From Argyresthia goedartella (Eukaryota; Arthropoda; Insecta; Lepidoptera; Argyresthiidae), in NCBI GenBank assembly GCA_949825045.1, contig OX463829.1:7502001-7566000 (forward strand): a stretch of DNA of 64,000 nucleotides. Reading direction: 5' to 3'. Of the stretch, positions 38,849 to 43,709 are shown one piece after another. The translations under genes were made by a program, and so were the position numbers. Under the pieces are notes generated by a model, which was given only the letters and a program-made list of their open reading frames with translations, was not told the DNA's origin and ran no database searches. Position 1 is the stretch's first letter. Each line of letters starts with the position of its first letter.

Positions 38849-40679
38849 CGCACACAACACAAATACTTACCACATCCACACGCAATCACTGTTTTTAGAT
38901 ACATTGTTCTAGATATTGTTGCTCTTTTAGCTCAACTTTATAACCGTCACTTAATTATTGTAAACTGTGTACATAGTGAAATCCGTAATTGGCCTTATTT
39001 TAAGTTTATGTTTCCGACTATCTGTAAGAATGGCTGTGTGATTTTTGTTCATTAATAAAATAAAAAAGAAATTAAAAAAAAAGAAATGTTAAGTACAGTA
39101 TCAATCAAGGCATAAGGCTGGATTAAAAAACCTTAAATTTAAAACTTTTTAATTTGGTCGGGTAATCTTAGGCCGCTGGCTTTAGCTGCTACTTCAGACT
39201 GGTCTTTAATACTCCTATTTTGAGTGGCTTGACATAGAAAAAAGGCTGTTTTGGACTACTGCAGTGTCATAAGCAAAATTGGCTTTTGATTAAAATAAAG
39301 TTTCGTCGGAATCGTTTAACAAGCACCCTTTCGAAAGTCGACCTTTTGACTTAACCAGGCAATGAGCATGCAGATTTTTCATTGGTTTTCCCATTTATTA
39401 CCAAGCCATAAGGTCGAAAGTTTGGTGGTCCTCTTTAGTACATTGCCTGGTTAAGGGTTAATTAGAGGAATGGAGAACCGGCCTAATCCGTTTTCGCAAG
39501 ATGGCGTCAACGCAACAGCTGATCTATTTCATAGTCAACTTAGCCGTAATACGAATAGGTCGCTCTAAGTCACATTCTGTCCGAATACCTAATAAAGTTA
39601 GGATCTTTTAGGTCATAACTTTCTATACAACCTGGAGCCGAGTGAAGCACGGCGAACCCATAGTGCTAGGCCAATTCGTCTTGTGTCAATCATTTGCCTA
39701 GACACGTTCATGAGACTCGTAAAACGTTTCGTTCAGTTATTTGTTCGACGGCGATTAGATCGAATGCCGGCCCAGGGTTAACGGCCCGGGCTCTTGACTA
39801 AGTGACTAATTTATCCAAATGGCGGCGACATGGATATTGAATTGAGTCAAGAAACACATAATTCGGAGTTCGGACATACTCTAGCATTCCATAAAATGCC
39901 GCAACTTGGTGGAAAGGCCGAATAGGTGCGTCACGTGAAAACTCTGACGCTGATCTGTAAACGGTGACTAAAAATACACTGAGTAACACACAAACAAACA
40001 AACATTTACTCACAGGCACATCAATTGCTTCTGGCCCCACACTAGGATACCCTGCGTCATCACACACATATAAACATCCAAGACCTGGAATTATTTCATC
40101 ATCCCCAGCCGGGGATCGAACCCGGGACTTCACATGGTAGATAGACCCAAAGAGTACATAATTTGGCAAAGCCACGACCGCTGCGCCACAGAAGTCGTCA
40201 TTACACATGATATGCCAGCCTATATACCTTCATGCCAGTGTGCACTTTTATATCAACCTACATCGCGCAAGAGGGCATTTTAAGGTCTTAACGATTGTGG
40301 CTGGATTTGTAAATTTTGTATTGGATTTAACTTTTCTAAAAAAACAACATTTCGTTCCCAACAGCTCAAAAAACGAACAATGGAGCGTAAGCAAGCTTCC
40401 AGCCTACTCAGCTCAGTCGGCAAGTCTCTCGGCATCGGCAAGGCGAACGGCAACGGCGACTGCAACGGCCACGGCAACGAACACGCCAACGGCAACACAA
40501 ACGGACAGAAAGGAGAGTTCGATGACCTCATCTCAGCTTTGAGAACTGGGGACGTATTTGGTGATGACGTTGCTAAGTTCAAGCGATCGAGGAAGACGTC
40601 TAAAGCCAGTCATAAGGGAAGGGATTCGCCACCTAGAGGTATTTGCAGAGAGGACTCAAGGGAAAGGCAGAAGAACTAA
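9930..40679 (+). CDS. DAAM: DAAM formin (17 exons; 5' end outside window)
   Basis: Exons join as 9930-10097, 10367-10585, 10900-11040, 16405-16633, 16984-17211, 18223-18383, 19244-19393, 21291-21446, 21694-21768, 24101-24436, 24739-24887, 25199-25360, 29563-29742, 30381-30504, 31266-31511, 33648-33830, 40365-40679. All junctions are GT-AG with matching phase, and the sum is 3222 nt (1073 residues plus stop). Domain order is GBD ([10 protein letters not shown]), armadillo-like FH3/DID, coiled coil, a short FH1, FH2 (GNYMN then [10 protein letters not shown]) and DAD ([14 protein letters not shown]). DAAM formins are held closed by DID-DAD contact, opened by Rho GTPase and Dishevelled, and then nucleate and elongate unbranched actin; they act in planar polarity, tracheal cuticle and muscle (family knowledge). 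Vertebrate DAAM1 is about 1078 residues, so only a short N-terminus is missing. Confidence 0.93.
10367..10585 (+). CDS. DAAM: DAAM exon 2: start of DID/FH3
   Basis: The exon gives 73 codons, phase 0-0, ending ALMNNS before gtaagt. It encodes [20 protein letters not shown] and [12 protein letters not shown], the first armadillo-like helices that bind the DAD in the autoinhibited state. The acceptor chosen is cacgttcccag at 10366. The frame stays open upstream, so the exact start is less certain than the rest. Confidence 0.9.
10900..11040 (+). CDS. DAAM: DAAM exon 3: DID armadillo repeats
   Basis: The acceptor is tgtttccag and the donor AAG|gtgggt; 47 codons, phase 0-0. The product runs [20 protein letters not shown] and ends [16 protein letters not shown], which is strongly conserved in DAAM and Diaphanous formins. 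The following intron (11041-16404) carries the maT mariner and other elements. Confidence 0.94.
11334..12665 (-). mobile_element. maT-like mariner transposon, 1332 bp
   Basis: Terminal inverted repeats start TACATAGTCAGGTCATAAG at the left and end with the complement of TACACAGTCAGGTCATAAG at the right. They continue into ttctgtcaca on both sides. TA dinucleotides flank both ends, the mariner target-site duplication. Length near 1.3 kb and a single transposase on the reverse strand fit the Tc1/mariner superfamily. It sits in DAAM intron 3. Confidence 0.88.
11461..12520 (-). pseudogene. Mariner transposase (maT-like), one frameshift
   Basis: Translation starts at 12520 ([12 protein letters not shown]) with an HTH region, is broken by a one-base frameshift around 12415-12425, and resumes in the frame that ends at 11461. 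The main frame holds [12 protein letters not shown] (first Asp), [16 protein letters not shown] (second Asp) and [14 protein letters not shown] (third Asp). The last two Asp are separated by 36 residues, close to the DD37D spacing of maT elements known from silkworm. The catalytic residues are intact, so the copy looks recently dead. A perfect palindrome at 11521-11556 alters the C-terminal part. Confidence 0.85.
13040..13450 (+). repeat. Dispersed repeat ending TACGGAACCCTAAAAA (copy 2)
   Basis: This is the fullest copy. It runs from accggtcaagtgcgagtcta through gcgcacgaagggttccgtac, a central gttgttatagcggcaaca, the gacggacggacggacagcgg tract and the terminal gggtacggaaccctaaaaa. It has no ORF of note. 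Related copies are at 4163-4559 and 31640-32450. Confidence 0.75.
13500..14115 (-). pseudogene. LINE reverse transcriptase C-terminal relic
   Basis: On the reverse strand the translation shows [32 protein letters not shown], then [18 protein letters not shown] and, frameshifted, [14 protein letters not shown]. This is the post-catalytic region of a Jockey/CR1-like reverse transcriptase, comparable to the ending of the LINE at 36972-38531. It is truncated at the 5' side and contains several frameshifts. Confidence 0.65.
15200..15990. mobile_element. Non-autonomous mariner-like element
   Basis: The ends are tacttagtcggtccttaagt plus tctgtcacaa at the left and the complementary ttgtgacagaacttatggac plus cgactatgta at the right. 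They are related to, but distinct from, the TIRs of the maT mariner at 11334-12665 (shared aagttctgtcaca). A flanking TA is present on both sides. The ~730-bp interior has no transposase ORF. Confidence 0.7.
16405..16633 (+). CDS. DAAM: DAAM exon 4: DID
   Basis: The acceptor tatattccag and donor CCGG|gtgagt give 76 codons plus one base, phase 0-1. It encodes [37 protein letters not shown] and [14 protein letters not shown], the end of the armadillo-like DID shared with mDia formins. Confidence 0.95.
16984..17211 (+). CDS. DAAM: DAAM exon 5: DID/dimerisation region
   Basis: The exon is 228 nt, phase 1-1, with acceptor cattccag and donor CCTC|gtgagt. It encodes [40 protein letters not shown] and a helical segment ending LQHLLLLP. 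It completes the FH3 region. Confidence 0.95.
17212..18222 (+). other. DAAM: DAAM intron 5, no identifiable feature
   Basis: About 1 kb of AT-rich intron. I see no repeat, exon-like sequence or ORF with recognisable content here. Confidence 0.8.
18223..18383 (+). CDS. DAAM: DAAM exon 6: linker after DID
   Basis: The exon is 161 nt, phase 1-0, with acceptor ttgttcgcag and donor GGAAAA|gtgagt. It encodes [20 protein letters not shown], then [16 protein letters not shown] and a Ser/Asp-rich end SETSASYGK. The [15 protein letters not shown] core is typical of DAAM just before the coiled coil. The 3' part of this exon is copied three times in the next intron. Confidence 0.93.
18414..18545 (+). 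pseudogene. Tandem copy 2 of DAAM exon 6 3' part
   Basis: It starts after an AG at 18413 with TTGCTCCTGGAG and ends GGAAAA|gtgagt, so a 44-codon exon-like frame with an AG acceptor and a consensus donor is preserved, phase 0-0. It reads [20 protein letters not shown] and SETSASFGK, nearly identical to exon 6. Because exon 6 ends in phase 0, inclusion after exon 6 would keep the frame; replacing exon 6 would not, since exon 5 ends in phase 1. The acceptor has a weak pyrimidine tract, so use in mRNA is uncertain. Confidence 0.75.
18576..18694 (+). pseudogene. Tandem copy 3 of DAAM exon 6 (interrupted)
   Basis: It begins 162 bp after copy 2 with the same TTGCTCCTGGAG and reads [20 protein letters not shown]. 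It is cut near 18695 by a MITE fragment, so its donor is lost at the homologous place. A displaced gtaagt occurs at 18774, after the insertion. Confidence 0.75.
18695..18768. repeat. MITE end fragment inside exon-6 copy 3
   Basis: The sequence cgaatagtcttcgtg, aaccctgtcggtctggttta and acaaactaacgcgttagtt matches the right half of the MITE at 20472-20858. It lacks the outer TIR, so it is a deleted insertion. Confidence 0.7.
18803..18909 (+). pseudogene. Tandem copy 4 of DAAM exon 6 (decayed)
   Basis: The copy opens TTGCCCCTGGAGGAGGTCGT and is preceded by gtaagttgaaagcgacattt plus tgacttctag, the equivalent of the short intron between copies 1 and 2. A small inversion-like change (gtgctgcaccacgac) and a stop after GGCTCCATC make it non-coding. 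Confidence 0.65.
18917..19172 (-). repeat. tRNA-derived SINE, family B, reverse orientation
   Basis: It runs from (aat)n plus accttggacactatttc to ccaccgggactcgaacccgg and the tRNA-like head ending near cattcgggtcgtc. It is the most complete of the family B copies here and ends about 70 bp before DAAM exon 7. Confidence 0.8.
19244..19393 (+). CDS. DAAM: DAAM exon 7: start of coiled coil
   Basis: The acceptor ttgtttccag and donor AAG|gtaagg give 50 codons, phase 0-0. It encodes [20 protein letters not shown] followed by [20 protein letters not shown], the DAAM-specific entry into the coiled coil. Confidence 0.94.
19480..20325 (-). pseudogene. 5'-truncated LINE, reverse strand
   Basis: On the reverse strand from 20325 it reads [65 protein letters not shown] and [13 protein letters not shown], ending at a stop near 19787. 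This is the C-terminal end of a non-LTR reverse transcriptase. The 3' end near 19480-19510 has aataaagaatag and a gtgaattgtgaattgtga tail, typical of LINE 3' termini. The catalytic domain is absent. Confidence 0.75.
20472..20858. mobile_element. MITE, 387 bp, with long TIRs
   Basis: The left end tcaccgtaagattgtcaaaa, continuing ccgttag, is mirrored at the right by ctaacggttttgacaatctt, continuing aaggtga, with one mismatch. Internal blocks include gagcgcagcgaagaccccga and nested gttagtttataa repeats. It has no ORF. Other copies lie at 4857-5193 and 18695-18768 (fragment). Confidence 0.8.
21291..21446 (+). CDS. DAAM: DAAM exon 8: coiled coil
   Basis: The acceptor cactaacag and donor CAG|gttagt give 52 codons, phase 0-0. 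The product is highly charged and helical ([32 protein letters not shown]), consistent with the coiled coil between DID and FH1. Confidence 0.93.
21694..21768 (+). CDS. DAAM: DAAM exon 9: coiled-coil end
   Basis: A small exon of 25 codons, phase 0-0, between gtttctag and AAG|gtaaac. It encodes [20 protein letters not shown] followed by PDDAK. It is supported by continuity of helix and frame between exons 8 and 10. Confidence 0.88.
21795..23990. mobile_element. TIR-flanked segment containing an RTE LINE relic
   Basis: The left end ttaagggcgtatacagaaag and the right end ctttctgtattcgccctaa are inverted copies. Between them lie about 500 bp of unassigned GC-richer sequence with a cggtagccggtagccggtag run, then the RTE relic. 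This could be one DNA transposon invaded by a LINE, or two inverted MITE halves. No transposase ORF is visible. Confidence 0.5.
22330..23890 (+). pseudogene. RTE-clade LINE reverse transcriptase relic
   Basis: Frameshifted pieces occur in order: [16 protein letters not shown] near 22700; [20 protein letters not shown] and [15 protein letters not shown] (catalytic FADD) at 23028-23240; [12 protein letters not shown] and [14 protein letters not shown] at 23251-23607; and [15 protein letters not shown] at 23612-23870. The KQGDP and FADD boxes and the RRWGDD tail point to the RTE or a related clade. Several frameshifts and stops make it inactive. Confidence 0.75.
24101..24436 (+). CDS. DAAM: DAAM exon 10: FH1 and start of FH2
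   Basis: The acceptor gtacccgcag and donor CAG|gtgagt give 112 codons, phase 0-0. Residues about 14-48 form a Pro/Ala-rich FH1 ([19 protein letters not shown]) that binds profilin-actin. FH2 begins at [20 protein letters not shown], where the Trp and the Ile of GTIW belong to the actin-contacting lasso and knob region (family knowledge). The FH1 is short, with longest pure proline run of seven. The coding strand is extremely GC-rich. Confidence 0.95.
24739..24887 (+). CDS. DAAM: DAAM exon 11: FH2
   Basis: The acceptor ttgtctccag and donor TGCAG|gtttgt give 149 nt, phase 0-2. It encodes [20 protein letters not shown] followed by [11 protein letters not shown], a signature FH2 segment. Confidence 0.95.
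25199..25360 (+). CDS. DAAM: DAAM exon 12: FH2
   Basis: 162 nt, phase 2-2, acceptor gtccacag, donor TCCAA|gtaagt. It encodes [39 protein letters not shown] and [10 protein letters not shown]. The 3' part with its donor is duplicated immediately downstream. Confidence 0.95.
25386..25534 (+). pseudogene. Tandem copy of DAAM exon 12 3' part
   Basis: The segment repeats exon 12 from about TGGTGGAG onward at a constant 149-bp offset without indels. It keeps an open frame ([35 protein letters not shown]) and a modified donor CCAA|gtaggt. The upstream AG (aataag) has little pyrimidine tract. Many differences change amino acids, so it looks like a neutral relic. Confidence 0.8.
25535..26309 (+). other. 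DAAM: DAAM intron 12, proximal part, nothing identified
   Basis: AT-rich intron sequence with only short unconvincing ORFs. No repeat family was recognised. Confidence 0.7.
26310..28720 (+). pseudogene. Ancient non-LTR retrotransposon relic
   Basis: Highly eroded pieces of one LINE lie in order: an endonuclease start around 26325-26470 ([20 protein letters not shown]), RT entry around 28035-28150 ([11 protein letters not shown], then [17 protein letters not shown]), [13 protein letters not shown] near 28225-28260, motif B near 28365-28430 ([20 protein letters not shown]) and a later [12 protein letters not shown] near 28665. Stops and frameshifts are everywhere, implying old age compared with the LINE at 36088. 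Confidence 0.65.
28721..29562 (+). other. DAAM: DAAM intron 12, distal part, nothing identified
   Basis: This contains a reverse-strand open frame of 118 codons (28884-29240) that matches no family I recognise, and no clear repeat. The acceptor for exon 13 closes the intron at 29562. Confidence 0.6.
29563..29742 (+). CDS. DAAM: DAAM exon 13: FH2
   Basis: 180 nt, phase 2-2, acceptor ttttcccccag, donor AACAG|gttaga. It encodes [40 protein letters not shown] and [16 protein letters not shown] is the first half of the FH2 signature, completed by exon 14. Confidence 0.96.
29797..29905 (+). pseudogene. Tandem copy of DAAM exon 13 3' part
   Basis: The sequence atagtgctacttgttgcaag through tctgggcaatgatatgaaca repeats exon 13 from 29651, at a 149-bp offset at its start. 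A 10-bp deletion breaks the frame and the donor GT has become TT, so it cannot act as an exon. Similarity continues into the intron (ggtctctct). Confidence 0.75.
30381..30504 (+). CDS. DAAM: DAAM exon 14: FH2 core
   Basis: 124 nt, phase 2-0, acceptor tggtgttccag, donor CAG|gtattc. It encodes [20 protein letters not shown] and [14 protein letters not shown], completing the GNYMNxGxRGNAxGF motif of FH2 domains. Confidence 0.96.
30688..31053 (-). repeat. SINE family B, reverse, split by an insertion
   Basis: The left part (aat)n plus gccttggacactatttacac runs to gggtacaaac at 30840. The right part resumes at cgttctcatcaaacaaatat and ends in the tRNA-like head with ggactcgaatccgggaccc. The 30841-30955 insert is described separately. 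Confidence 0.75.
30841..30955 (+). repeat. LINE 3' end inserted in a SINE
   Basis: About 115 bp of foreign sequence starts atttggtttgttggaagaga and ends gcaataaagaaattatgaa, repeating ttatgaa. This looks like a severely 5'-truncated LINE with its 3' tail. aacatt-like sequence on both sides could be the target duplication. Confidence 0.5.
31266..31511 (+). CDS. DAAM: DAAM exon 15: FH2
   Basis: 82 codons, phase 0-0, acceptor tcctcccccag, donor CAG|gtaatt. It encodes [39 protein letters not shown] and [20 protein letters not shown], matching the later FH2 helices. Confidence 0.95.
31640..32450 (-). repeat. Dispersed TACGGAACCC repeat, reverse, disrupted
   Basis: The 3' end of the element (agggctccgtacccgaaggg, then the ccgtccgtccgt tract) is at 31647-31735. 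The opposite end (ggaacccttcgtgtgtgggt to cgtacttgaccg) is at 32398-32444. The middle contains other material, including an atcatcagccc repeat at 31862-31975. Confidence 0.6.
31862..31975. repeat. Short dispersed repeat (atcatcagccc type)
   Basis: The sequence caccatcatcagcccttgtc, ccactgctgggcataggctt and cgccagtctcgtccactgct belongs to a short repeat I associate with Lepidoptera. A shorter relative appears at 30268-30320 (accatcagctcagccc, then ttgctggacataggcctatt). Origin is unknown to me. Confidence 0.45.
33236..33441 (+). pseudogene. LINE ORF2 C-terminal fragment
   Basis: An open frame ends [20 protein letters not shown], then [22 protein letters not shown] and a stop. This is the usual last block of Jockey/CR1-like reverse transcriptases. 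The upstream domains are missing. Confidence 0.6.
33648..33830 (+). CDS. DAAM: DAAM exon 16: end of FH2
   Basis: 61 codons, phase 0-0, acceptor taatttccag, donor GAG|gtgaga. It encodes [39 protein letters not shown] and the charged [17 protein letters not shown] that links FH2 to the DAD. The piece GTTCCTCACGCAGCTGTCTG (plus AG) and the donor sequence seed the minisatellite that starts at 33831. Confidence 0.95.
33831..35146 (+). repeat. 39-bp minisatellite derived from exon 16 (array 1)
   Basis: About 34 contiguous units, mostly 39 bp, with 33-, 37- and 38-bp variants. Each unit is gtgagactctagtgtta followed by gttcctgaygcagctgtccg plus ag. The second half matches exon 16 (33749-33770) at 20 of 22 positions, and the first half is the exon-16 donor and intron start. 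Each unit therefore contains GAG|gtgaga, a donor-like site. The array starts exactly at the exon-16 donor. One frame stays open for 33881-34504 and encodes a 13-residue repeat ([13 protein letters not shown]); there is no sign that it is a gene. Confidence 0.93.
35147..35660 (+). repeat. Three-unit ~167-bp tandem repeat (copy 1)
   Basis: Units start at tcattttagg (35151), tgatttaagg (35321) and tcattttagg (35483), with a closing partial start at 35653, giving steps of 170, 162 and 170 bp. Each unit carries tggagccgaat, acttacaa(c)a, agatgccaga and gatatgtca/gatatttca blocks. Function is unknown. Confidence 0.85.
36088..36975 (+). pseudogene. LINE endonuclease domain, truncated (copy 1)
   Basis: The open frame reads [15 protein letters not shown], then [13 protein letters not shown] with the GDFN box of an EEP endonuclease at residues 40-43 counted from 36121, and continues to a stop at 36975. 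The N-terminal half of the endonuclease and any ORF1 are missing, so the LINE is 5'-truncated. The frame shifts by one base around 36962-36972 into the RT frame. Confidence 0.85.
36972..38531 (+). CDS. LINE reverse transcriptase, open frame (copy 1)
   Basis: 519 codons with all RT landmarks: [46 protein letters not shown] (Asp 196), [11 protein letters not shown] (residues 252-262) and YADDKKIY (residues 283-290), then [13 protein letters not shown]. This fits the CR1/Jockey group of non-LTR retrotransposons. It is open from end to end in copy 1, but lacks the endonuclease in the same frame, so autonomous activity is unlikely. Confidence 0.9.
   Translation: MILESKRLNGEKEICDGFSMFFEKMFRKPAASYPDHRSSTTFENYISTFTISEGLIVQLIKNLDTNKGAGNDGIPPNFIRRCIKSMTIPLGIIFNRSIREAAFPSKWKQAYIVPVHKGNSKLDVENYRPISILNTFGKMLEKIVVEHIYPVVMQGIPEEQHGFIRGRSTTSNLAIFTSDVLQGMSSHGQVDAVYTDFEKAFDRVDYVILLRKLHALGIRGDLLGWTDSYISNRRQAVVIGGFRSDYINVPSGVPQGSLLGPLLYAAYLYDIKECFKNAKFILYADDKKIYMNVRSRNDLNLLQEDLDRLTAYYDKNRIGVNMSKCVHITFTRKTNPISSDFSLNNTVINESDTVKDLGIILDPKLTFTAHFEHIIKKAYRNLGFVFRTCKEFTDTICIKIIYFDYVRSVLEYCSPIWNPLYTTHENDIEHIQMKFLKFLDWRTKNTRTEYPATCSRYNLLTLKDRRVLADMSLLHDVSSGALDCPRLVTEILSLAAPAKRTRHTKLFFIPYSRTNYTSN
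38802..38844. repeat. (CA)n microsatellite in LINE 3' UTR (copy 1)
   Basis: An uninterrupted CA run following aatacatacataca. Copy 2 at 51853-51889 is shorter, so this locus varies between blocks. Open His/Thr-repeat frames across it are trivial. Confidence 0.95.
39985..40206 (-). repeat. SINE family A, reverse orientation (copy 1)
   Basis: The body caggcacatcaattgcttct and acatccaagacctgg is followed by ccccagccggggatcgaacc (reverse B box) and the head gaccgctgcgccacagaag. It lies about 160 bp before the terminal DAAM exon. Relatives are at 1069-1262 and 9590-9735. Confidence 0.8.
40365..40679 (+). CDS. DAAM: DAAM exon 17, terminal: DAD (copy 1)
   Basis: The acceptor cgttcccaacag precedes CTCAAAAAACGA; the exon has 104 codons and a TAA at 40677-40679. 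It encodes [20 protein letters not shown], an Asn/Gly-rich linker ([19 protein letters not shown]), then the DAD core [15 protein letters not shown] followed by the basic [13 protein letters not shown] binds the DID to keep the formin closed (family knowledge). An identical exon exists at 53410-53724, and a third is expected right of the window. Confidence 0.95.
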   Translation, partial: LKKRTMERKQASSLLSSVGKSLGIGKANGNGDCNGHGNEHANGNTNGQKGEFDDLISALRTGDVFGDDVAKFKRSRKTSKASHKGRDSPPRGICREDSRERQKN

Positions 40680-42195
40680 AAGGGATCGGGATGGCTGCGT
40701 TTAGATGAGCTGATAAATGTTTTGGAGTGTCTGTGTCGTCTAATTTCAAGAAGCGCCCACCAATTTTTCTTTGATAATGGGCATTGTTACGGACCCATAA
40801 GATCGAAAATAGAGGATTTTGGAATTAGACAACATATTTTATGAAATTTTCTGAGATTATAAATTCTTGGTTCAATGAAGTGATGGATTAGGGGATTTAG
40901 GAAAAGGGAGCTTGATATTAATCTTTATAACAAGAAGATATTCCAAGCTCAGCGGTATAAGACTATTTTACAGATGGGATATTTTATGAAGCGTAAATGG
41001 ATATGAGATAAGCGAGTGATAATAAATAAGGATTATACAACGGTATGGAGTCTGAAAAGTGTCACAAAGAATAGAGAAATATTGACAGTCTTCTAGTTTA
41101 GTTGAAACCAATACACCAGTTATTGTGTCATACAAATAATGATAGAAATTATGTAGTTTCGTAGTAATTTGACTGTTGCGTGGGTAACTTATTTCTTAGT
41201 TTTTCTAAAATGCACTGAATGGTTTAAAGTCTTGAATAGACTTTTGCCAGTTGATTCATTCCACGATATCGACAAAACGCAGCATTTGCTCACGATACGA
41301 CAACGAAGGTATCTTCGGCCATTTTATACAACTTTTCTTATGTTTTTATAATTGCATTTTGACCAATATAGGCTTTTGCTCGATTGACTGATGAAGCCCG
41401 AAGACTGCTTGGGAATTTCATAGACAAACTTTAGTTAAGATTTAGTGATTTCAAGAGACGTGTGCTTTTGAGTAGCTTTTCTAGAGGTTTGATAAAGATT
41501 TGCATTTCCACTGTAGAGAATGATAATGAGAAAAGAGCCTTTTGAGATCTTTTTGACATTGAAACAATAACTTTTTGTTAAATTAGTGGGATTGGAACCC
41601 AGCTGTGTGTATTATGGGAATTGAGATAATATGCTTGTGAATAAAAAATAAACATAACCTTAGTGTCGGAATTGATAGACGTTTAGGCATAGCAGTGCCA
41701 CTTTTCCTATATTATACATTCACGTATGTATAGATTTTGGATTTTTGTAAGTATATTCCTGTGCTACAATATTGTTAGTCGACATTTTTGAAAATTTTTG
41801 TTATTCGTATTTAATCGTAATATACATACACAGTAAATAGTGTATGTTCAAATATGATCCCACTGTTTATTCAAAATTATAATTTAAATTACATTGATTA
41901 GGTTTCTTTATGAAGCTGTGTGTGTGAGATATAAATATTTAGGTGCATTATTTTGTTGTCAGTCTGTAAATATAATTTTAATTTTGCCAAATTCGTTACC
42001 CTTGAAATTTGTAACTGTAAGAATTGCTAATTTATTAAAATGTATGTATACCTATAGATACTAGTAAAGGTTTGAAATATTTGTAAATTTTATTGTTTTG
42101 TTCAGTATTTCTTAAGCGTAGAGTTGTATAATAATATATATCTACATTGTATTCTCATGTAGACACTAAATAAAATACGTACTATCCACAATAAC
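40680..42195 (+). other. DAAM: DAAM 3' UTR (copy 1, inferred)
   Basis: AT-rich sequence after the stop. Candidate polyadenylation signals are aataaa around 41640-41653 and at 42169-42174 (ctaaataaaatacg). The UTR end is inferred from the second signal. Stretches such as gttacggacccataag have no assigned role. Confidence 0.55.
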
Positions 42196-43672
42196 ATACA
42201 GTTGTTTTACTTGGTTCCATTCCCAAATAGTAGTTTATGTGACTGATACGTAATGGAGGGCATTAAAACTCGAGAGTGGGTTTAAATCGAGTTTGGGGTA
42301 TTAATATCACCCGAGAGTTTTAATGAGTATGTGCAGTTACATACACAAATTTATCAACACACATATCATAAGCTCTCCTTTGATGTGTTCAGGAACCGCA
42401 TTTTCGACCGGTATTGTGACATTGATTATTACTCTGCATTTGTTTAGCTTGTTCAGTAGTACAAACTTCACAGACAAACTAGAGGCGGCACGCAGGCGGG
42501 CATCGGTGCTCGAAATTTGAATGCCATAATATGTCGAAATGTCGATACATTATGGTCATAACATAGTGTATCAATATTCAGGTAAGAAATGAGTTTTTAC
42601 CAAGTAGTATATCATTATGCTGGTCGTAACCTGAGGTTTTTGGACGCAGTAAAGAGGGTTTATGATACGTGTGTAAAGTAGGCGCAGGATTCCACTAATT
42701 TTAATGTCCGTCGGCAGTGCTATGCGCAAAAAGCAGTAAACGATTTCTGACAATTGACAAACGAGTAAACTATCTTAAAGCTTAATACTTAATGATACTA
42801 AAAGAGCTCTAATAACTTAATTTTCAGAGCTCCGTACAAGAAGGGTCCCGTTTGTAGATATAATATAATAGAGCATAGATCATTATGGAGTATTTTGGGG
42901 GTTATTGGTGCGTTTTATGCTCTCTAGCATACTACATAACGTCCTAACTAGTATGTTTATCCCTATGTCACAAAGTCTTAGAACCTAAATTTGGCCCACT
43001 TGTAGATCTTCTATCATCACGAAACTTGGTGTTGTAATGGTACATGAGAGTCGGTACATTTGATACTTCATTCTGCGTGATAGAGGGCTAGCCCAACGCC
43101 GCGCTGTTTTGAATACGAATCGGTTCAGATAACGTTTGGGGGTTTTGCGTAGCTAAGTGGCAAGTTAGCAAAAAAAATCAGAGCCGACGCTTGGGATGGT
43201 TCGGAGAAGTTTACAGGTCAGTTTTTTGTCGCATTCCTGCGAGATGTGTAGAGATCAGAGCCGATTTGGCTGCGCGTTGAATAAAATTATGAATAACTAA
43301 ATAATGAAAGGTTATTATGGAACGATACGGAGAAAGCTATTATGTTGATTGCAAATACACAATTGCGATTGAGGTATGATATGGAGAGTCTGACACCGCT
43401 AGTTTGGATAGCATTCTAGTGGTCTTTGCTACGCGCGTCTAGCGGTCGGGTATGCTTAATTAATCGCAACAAGCTATTATTGGTCAGCGATCAACAGATT
43501 CTGTGTATCGGCAGTACCAAATGATTTGAGTGATAACCTACGGTTGATCATAGTGAATATGCGTACACACAATTTGTAGAACGGCGGATCTGCATGGCAT
43601 GGTTGAAATTAGACCCTGTGTAGTTAGTGATAAGAAGCTTCGCTTGGGCAGAGCGTGTTCGCAAAGGACGCA
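42196..43672. other. Spacer between DAAM 3' UTR and LTR promoter (copy 1)
   Basis: It includes a ~90-bp inverted pair around 42262-42323 (attaaaactcgagag and gagagttttaat) and a short tag of the TACGGAACCC family (gagctccgtacaagaagggt at 42828). Part of it is probably LTR U3, but no second LTR is present to define the boundary. Confidence 0.4.
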
Positions 43673-43709
43673 TATAAATACGAGAGCGTGGGAGGGGAGA
43701 GCATTCAGT
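43673..43709 (+). promoter_or_regulatory. LTR promoter: TATA box and initiator (copy 1)
   Basis: TATAAATA at 43673-43680 is followed about 31 bp downstream by TCAGT at 43705-43709, the arthropod initiator motif. This pairing is the usual core promoter of insect LTR retrotransposons. Copy 2 is at 56721-56757. Confidence 0.65.

Larger units (their letters stand above)
35665..39905. mobile_element. TIR element of 4.24 kb containing a LINE (copy 1)
   Basis: The left arm (35665-35953) and right arm (39618-39905) are inverted copies of about 289 bp, starting GTTGCGGCATTTTATGGAA outward. No transposase ORF and no clear target duplication are seen. Removing the LINE (about 36088-39090) leaves roughly 1.2 kb, the size of a non-autonomous DNA transposon. 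Within the right part a perfect 14-bp inverted pair (39351-39364 and 39441-39454) forms a further hairpin. Confidence 0.75.

Noticed and set aside
38612..39055. Protein with His-Thr repeats
   Set aside because: Translation of the (CA)n microsatellite in the LINE 3' UTR.
39798..40582. ORFs of 100-136 codons overlapping the TIR arm, SINE and DAD exon
   Set aside because: They lie on other frames or strands of repeats and of the DAAM terminal exon and show no recognisable protein.
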